Shown here piece by piece: positions 4,756-6,629 of a DNA stretch of 6,629 nt. The DNA is from Anaerolineae bacterium (GTDB lineage Bacteria; Chloroflexota; Anaerolineae; Anaerolineales; Villigracilaceae): the NCBI GenBank assembly GCA_003158885.1, contig PMLN01000256.1, forward strand, positions 483-7,111, given 5' to 3'. A model generated the notes under the pieces. It did no database searches. It had not been told where the DNA came from and was given only the letters and a program-made list of their open reading frames with translations. Position 1 is the first letter of the stretch; every line of letters begins with the position of its first letter. The position numbers and the translations under genes were made by a program.

Positions 4756-6629
4756 ATGGCTGGCATGGAACGCTTTACCCAGCGTGCAAGACGGGTGTTA
4801 AGCCTCGCACATCAGGAGGCCGAACGGTCGCGTCAGGAAAACATCGGCACCGAACATCTTTTACTCGGATTAATCGAAGAGGATGGAGGCGTTGCCGGAC
4901 GCGTCCTGCGCGAACTCGGATTGGAATCGAGCCGCGTGCGCGAAATGGTCGGACGCGTCTCGATGGAAGGTCACGCGGTCAGTGCCAGGCTTGAACTGGC
5001 CGGTGATACCCAGCAAGTCCTTGAATATGCAATTGACGAGGCCGCGCACCTCGGTCATCATTACATTGGCACCGAACATATCCTGCTCGGCTTGGTGCGC
5101 GTCGAAGGCCCTGCCATGGAAGTGCTTCGCCGGCTCGGCGTAACGGCCGATCAAATCCGGCGGCAGACTCGCCGCGTGCTCAATGAAACCGCCTCTTCCC
5201 CGGCCCCGGCCGGTTCGCCCCAACCCGGGCGTGCTCCGACTTCCGGGCCAAAGACTCCGCTCGTGGATCAATTGGCGGTTGACCTCACCACCATGGCTGA
5301 GGAAAAGAAACTCGACCCGGTCGTTGGCCGCCAGATGGAAATCGAACGCGTCATTCAAATCCTGGCGCGCCGCACAAAGAATAACCCCGCCCTGATCGGC
5401 GAACCCGGTGTGGGCAAGACCGCCATCGTGGAAGGCCTTGCCCAGCGCATAGTTGATGGTGATGTGCCCGCCCCGTTGATGAACAAACGCGTGCTTCAAT
5501 TGGATGTCGGCTCGTTGGTGGCCGGCACCATGTATCGCGGCCAGTTCGAGGAACGTCTCAAGCGCGTCATTGATGAGTTGAAACAGTCCGGCTCGATTCT
5601 ATTTATTGATGAAGTCCACATGCTGGTCGGCGCAGGCGCGGCCGGCTCTTCTGTGGATGCCGCCAATATCCTGAAGCCTGCCTTATCGCGCGGCGAATTG
5701 CAGGTCATCGGCGCCACCACGCTGGATGAATATCGCAAACACATCGAACAGGATGCCGCCCTCGAGCGCCGCTTCCAACCCGTGCAGGTGGATGAACCCT
5801 CTGAAACGGAAACGATCGAAATTCTCAAGGGCGTTCGCGGCGCCTACGAGGAACATCATCATCTCGTGATCTCGGATGAAGCCCTCGTGGCAGCCACCCA
5901 CCTTTCCTCCCGCTATGTGACCGAACGCTTCCTGCCCGATAAAGCCATTGACCTGATTGACGAAGCGTCTTCGCGTGTGCGCATGTATAAGAGTCCCGCG
6001 GCGAAACATGCCAAGGATTTATTTGGTCAATTACGGGCCGCGCGCCAAAACCGTTCACTCGCACAGGAAGAAGGCAATGCCGAAGATATCAAAGAATGGG
6101 AAGACCGCGAGACCGAATTAGGCTCACAAATCGAAAAATTGCGCTCCGGTTGGGATCGCGCCAACAGCCCCGTGGTTACCGCCGAAGATATCGCCGAAGT
6201 CGTTTCGATGTGGACCGGCGTTCCGCTGATGCAATTGGCGGAGGCAGAATCGCAGCGTTTGCTCAAGATGGAAGATGAACTAAAGAAATCCATCATTGGG
6301 CAGGATGAAGCGATCGGAGCCATCTCACGCGCCGTGCGTCGCGCTCGTGCAGGCTTGAAGGATCCGAAGCGTCCGATTGGTTCATTCGTCTTCCTTGGCC
6401 CGACCGGTGTTGGAAAAACAGAACTCACCAAAACATTGGCCAAGTTCATGTTTGGAAGTGAAGACGCGGCCTTGCAGTTGGATATGTCTGAGTTTATGGA
6501 ACGCCATACGGCTTCCCGTCTGGTCGGTGCGCCTCCCGGTTATGTCGGTTATGAAGATGCGGGTCAGCTTACCGAAGCGCTGCGCCGCCGCCCGTATTCG
6601 ATTGTCGTCTTCGATGAGATCGAAAAGGC
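4756..6629 (+). CDS. clpC: ATP-dependent Clp protease ATP-binding subunit ClpC, 3'-truncated by window
   Basis: 624 complete codons of a class I Hsp100 AAA+ unfoldase that feeds proteins to ClpP; family members are about 800-850 aa, so roughly 200 residues lie beyond the window. Order: two Clp-N repeats (about 5-70, with IGTEHLLLGLIEE, and 80-150, with IGTEHILLGLVRV), and a Pro/Ser/Gly-rich linker (156-175). D1 has Walker A GEPGVGKT (215-222), pore loop GTMYRG with Tyr260, Walker B ILFIDE (281-286) and ERRF (337-340). A short middle domain (about 400-460) is ClpC-sized rather than the long ClpB coiled coil. D2 has Walker A GPTGVGKT (550-557), pore loop GYVG (595-598) and Walker B VVFDE (617-621). 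The ClpP-docking loop would lie past the end. ATG 4756 is supported by GGAG at 4744-4747, 8 bases upstream. No CIRCE or paired CtsR site was found upstream. Confidence 0.95.
   Translation, partial: MAGMERFTQRARRVLSLAHQEAERSRQENIGTEHLLLGLIEEDGGVAGRVLRELGLESSRVREMVGRVSMEGHAVSARLELAGDTQQVLEYAIDEAAHLGHHYIGTEHILLGLVRVEGPAMEVLRRLGVTADQIRRQTRRVLNETASSPAPAGSPQPGRAPTSGPKTPLVDQLAVDLTTMAEEKKLDPVVGRQMEIERVIQILARRTKNNPALIGEPGVGKTAIVEGLAQRIVDGDVPAPLMNKRVLQLDVGSLVAGTMYRGQFEERLKRVIDELKQSGSILFIDEVHMLVGAGAAGSSVDAANILKPALSRGELQVIGATTLDEYRKHIEQDAALERRFQPVQVDEPSETETIEILKGVRGAYEEHHHLVISDEALVAATHLSSRYVTERFLPDKAIDLIDEASSRVRMYKSPAAKHAKDLFGQLRAARQNRSLAQEEGNAEDIKEWEDRETELGSQIEKLRSGWDRANSPVVTAEDIAEVVSMWTGVPLMQLAEAESQRLLKMEDELKKSIIGQDEAIGAISRAVRRARAGLKDPKRPIGSFVFLGPTGVGKTELTKTLAKFMFGSEDAALQLDMSEFMERHTASRLVGAPPGYVGYEDAGQLTEALRRRPYSIVVFDEIEK

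Noticed and set aside
4870..5499. 209-codon open frame on the minus strand
   Set aside because: Antisense to the clpC N-terminal and D1 region; the plus strand translates into clear ClpC motifs throughout.

Overview
The window is a plus-strand stretch of a bacterial chromosome with GC-rich core genes (about 55-60% GC by eye) and two AT-rich inserts. No taxonomic marker is present. A RACo-like corrinoid activase, stand-alone corrinoid-type methyltransferase domains, a GxxExxY gene inside CGCTGA-type repeats, and a ClpC together suggest an anaerobic or facultative Chloroflexota (Anaerolineae-like) bacterium. This assignment is inference.

Region 1 (1-3789) is a C1/corrinoid methyl-transfer operon. 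It begins with the 3' part of an ASKHA/DUF4445 corrinoid activation protein. Next come a stand-alone MetH-type homocysteine S-methyltransferase domain (1847-2734) with all three zinc cysteines, and a UroD-superfamily MtaA/MtbA-like methyltransferase (2794-3789) whose zinc-ligand His is replaced by Ser. The activase would reduce inactive cob(II)amide in a corrinoid protein, and the two methyltransferase proteins would move methyl groups on or off it. The corrinoid protein itself is not in the window and is expected upstream. One reading is a dispersed methionine synthase whose MetH reactivation domain is replaced by the activase.

An AT-rich GxxExxY cassette (1357-1808) lies between the activase and the homocysteine methyltransferase. 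It is flanked by imperfect inverted repeats built from CGCTGA units. The encoded protein has lost its PD-(D/E)XK catalytic core through an apparent in-frame deletion, and the Tyr of its GxxExxY motif is Cys. A 10-bp-stem palindrome (2742-2785) sits directly before the MtaA-like gene, which has no obvious Shine-Dalgarno sequence.

Region 2 (3801-4386) starts with a weak terminator-like hairpin. It is followed by a two-gene unit joined by an ATGA overlap: an unrecognised AT-rich 63-aa protein and a 109-aa MazG-like nucleotide pyrophosphohydrolase.

Region 3 (4387-4755) is non-coding. It carries short degenerate repeats and a 29-nt pure pyrimidine run. That run contains a perfect mirror repeat, and on the minus strand a four-tract G-quadruplex motif. 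A probable extended -10 promoter for the next gene lies at its right end.

Region 4 (4756-6629) is the first 624 codons of clpC, an AAA+ unfoldase with two N-terminal repeats, a complete D1 ATPase, a short middle domain, and D2 cut off by the window end just after its Walker B motif.
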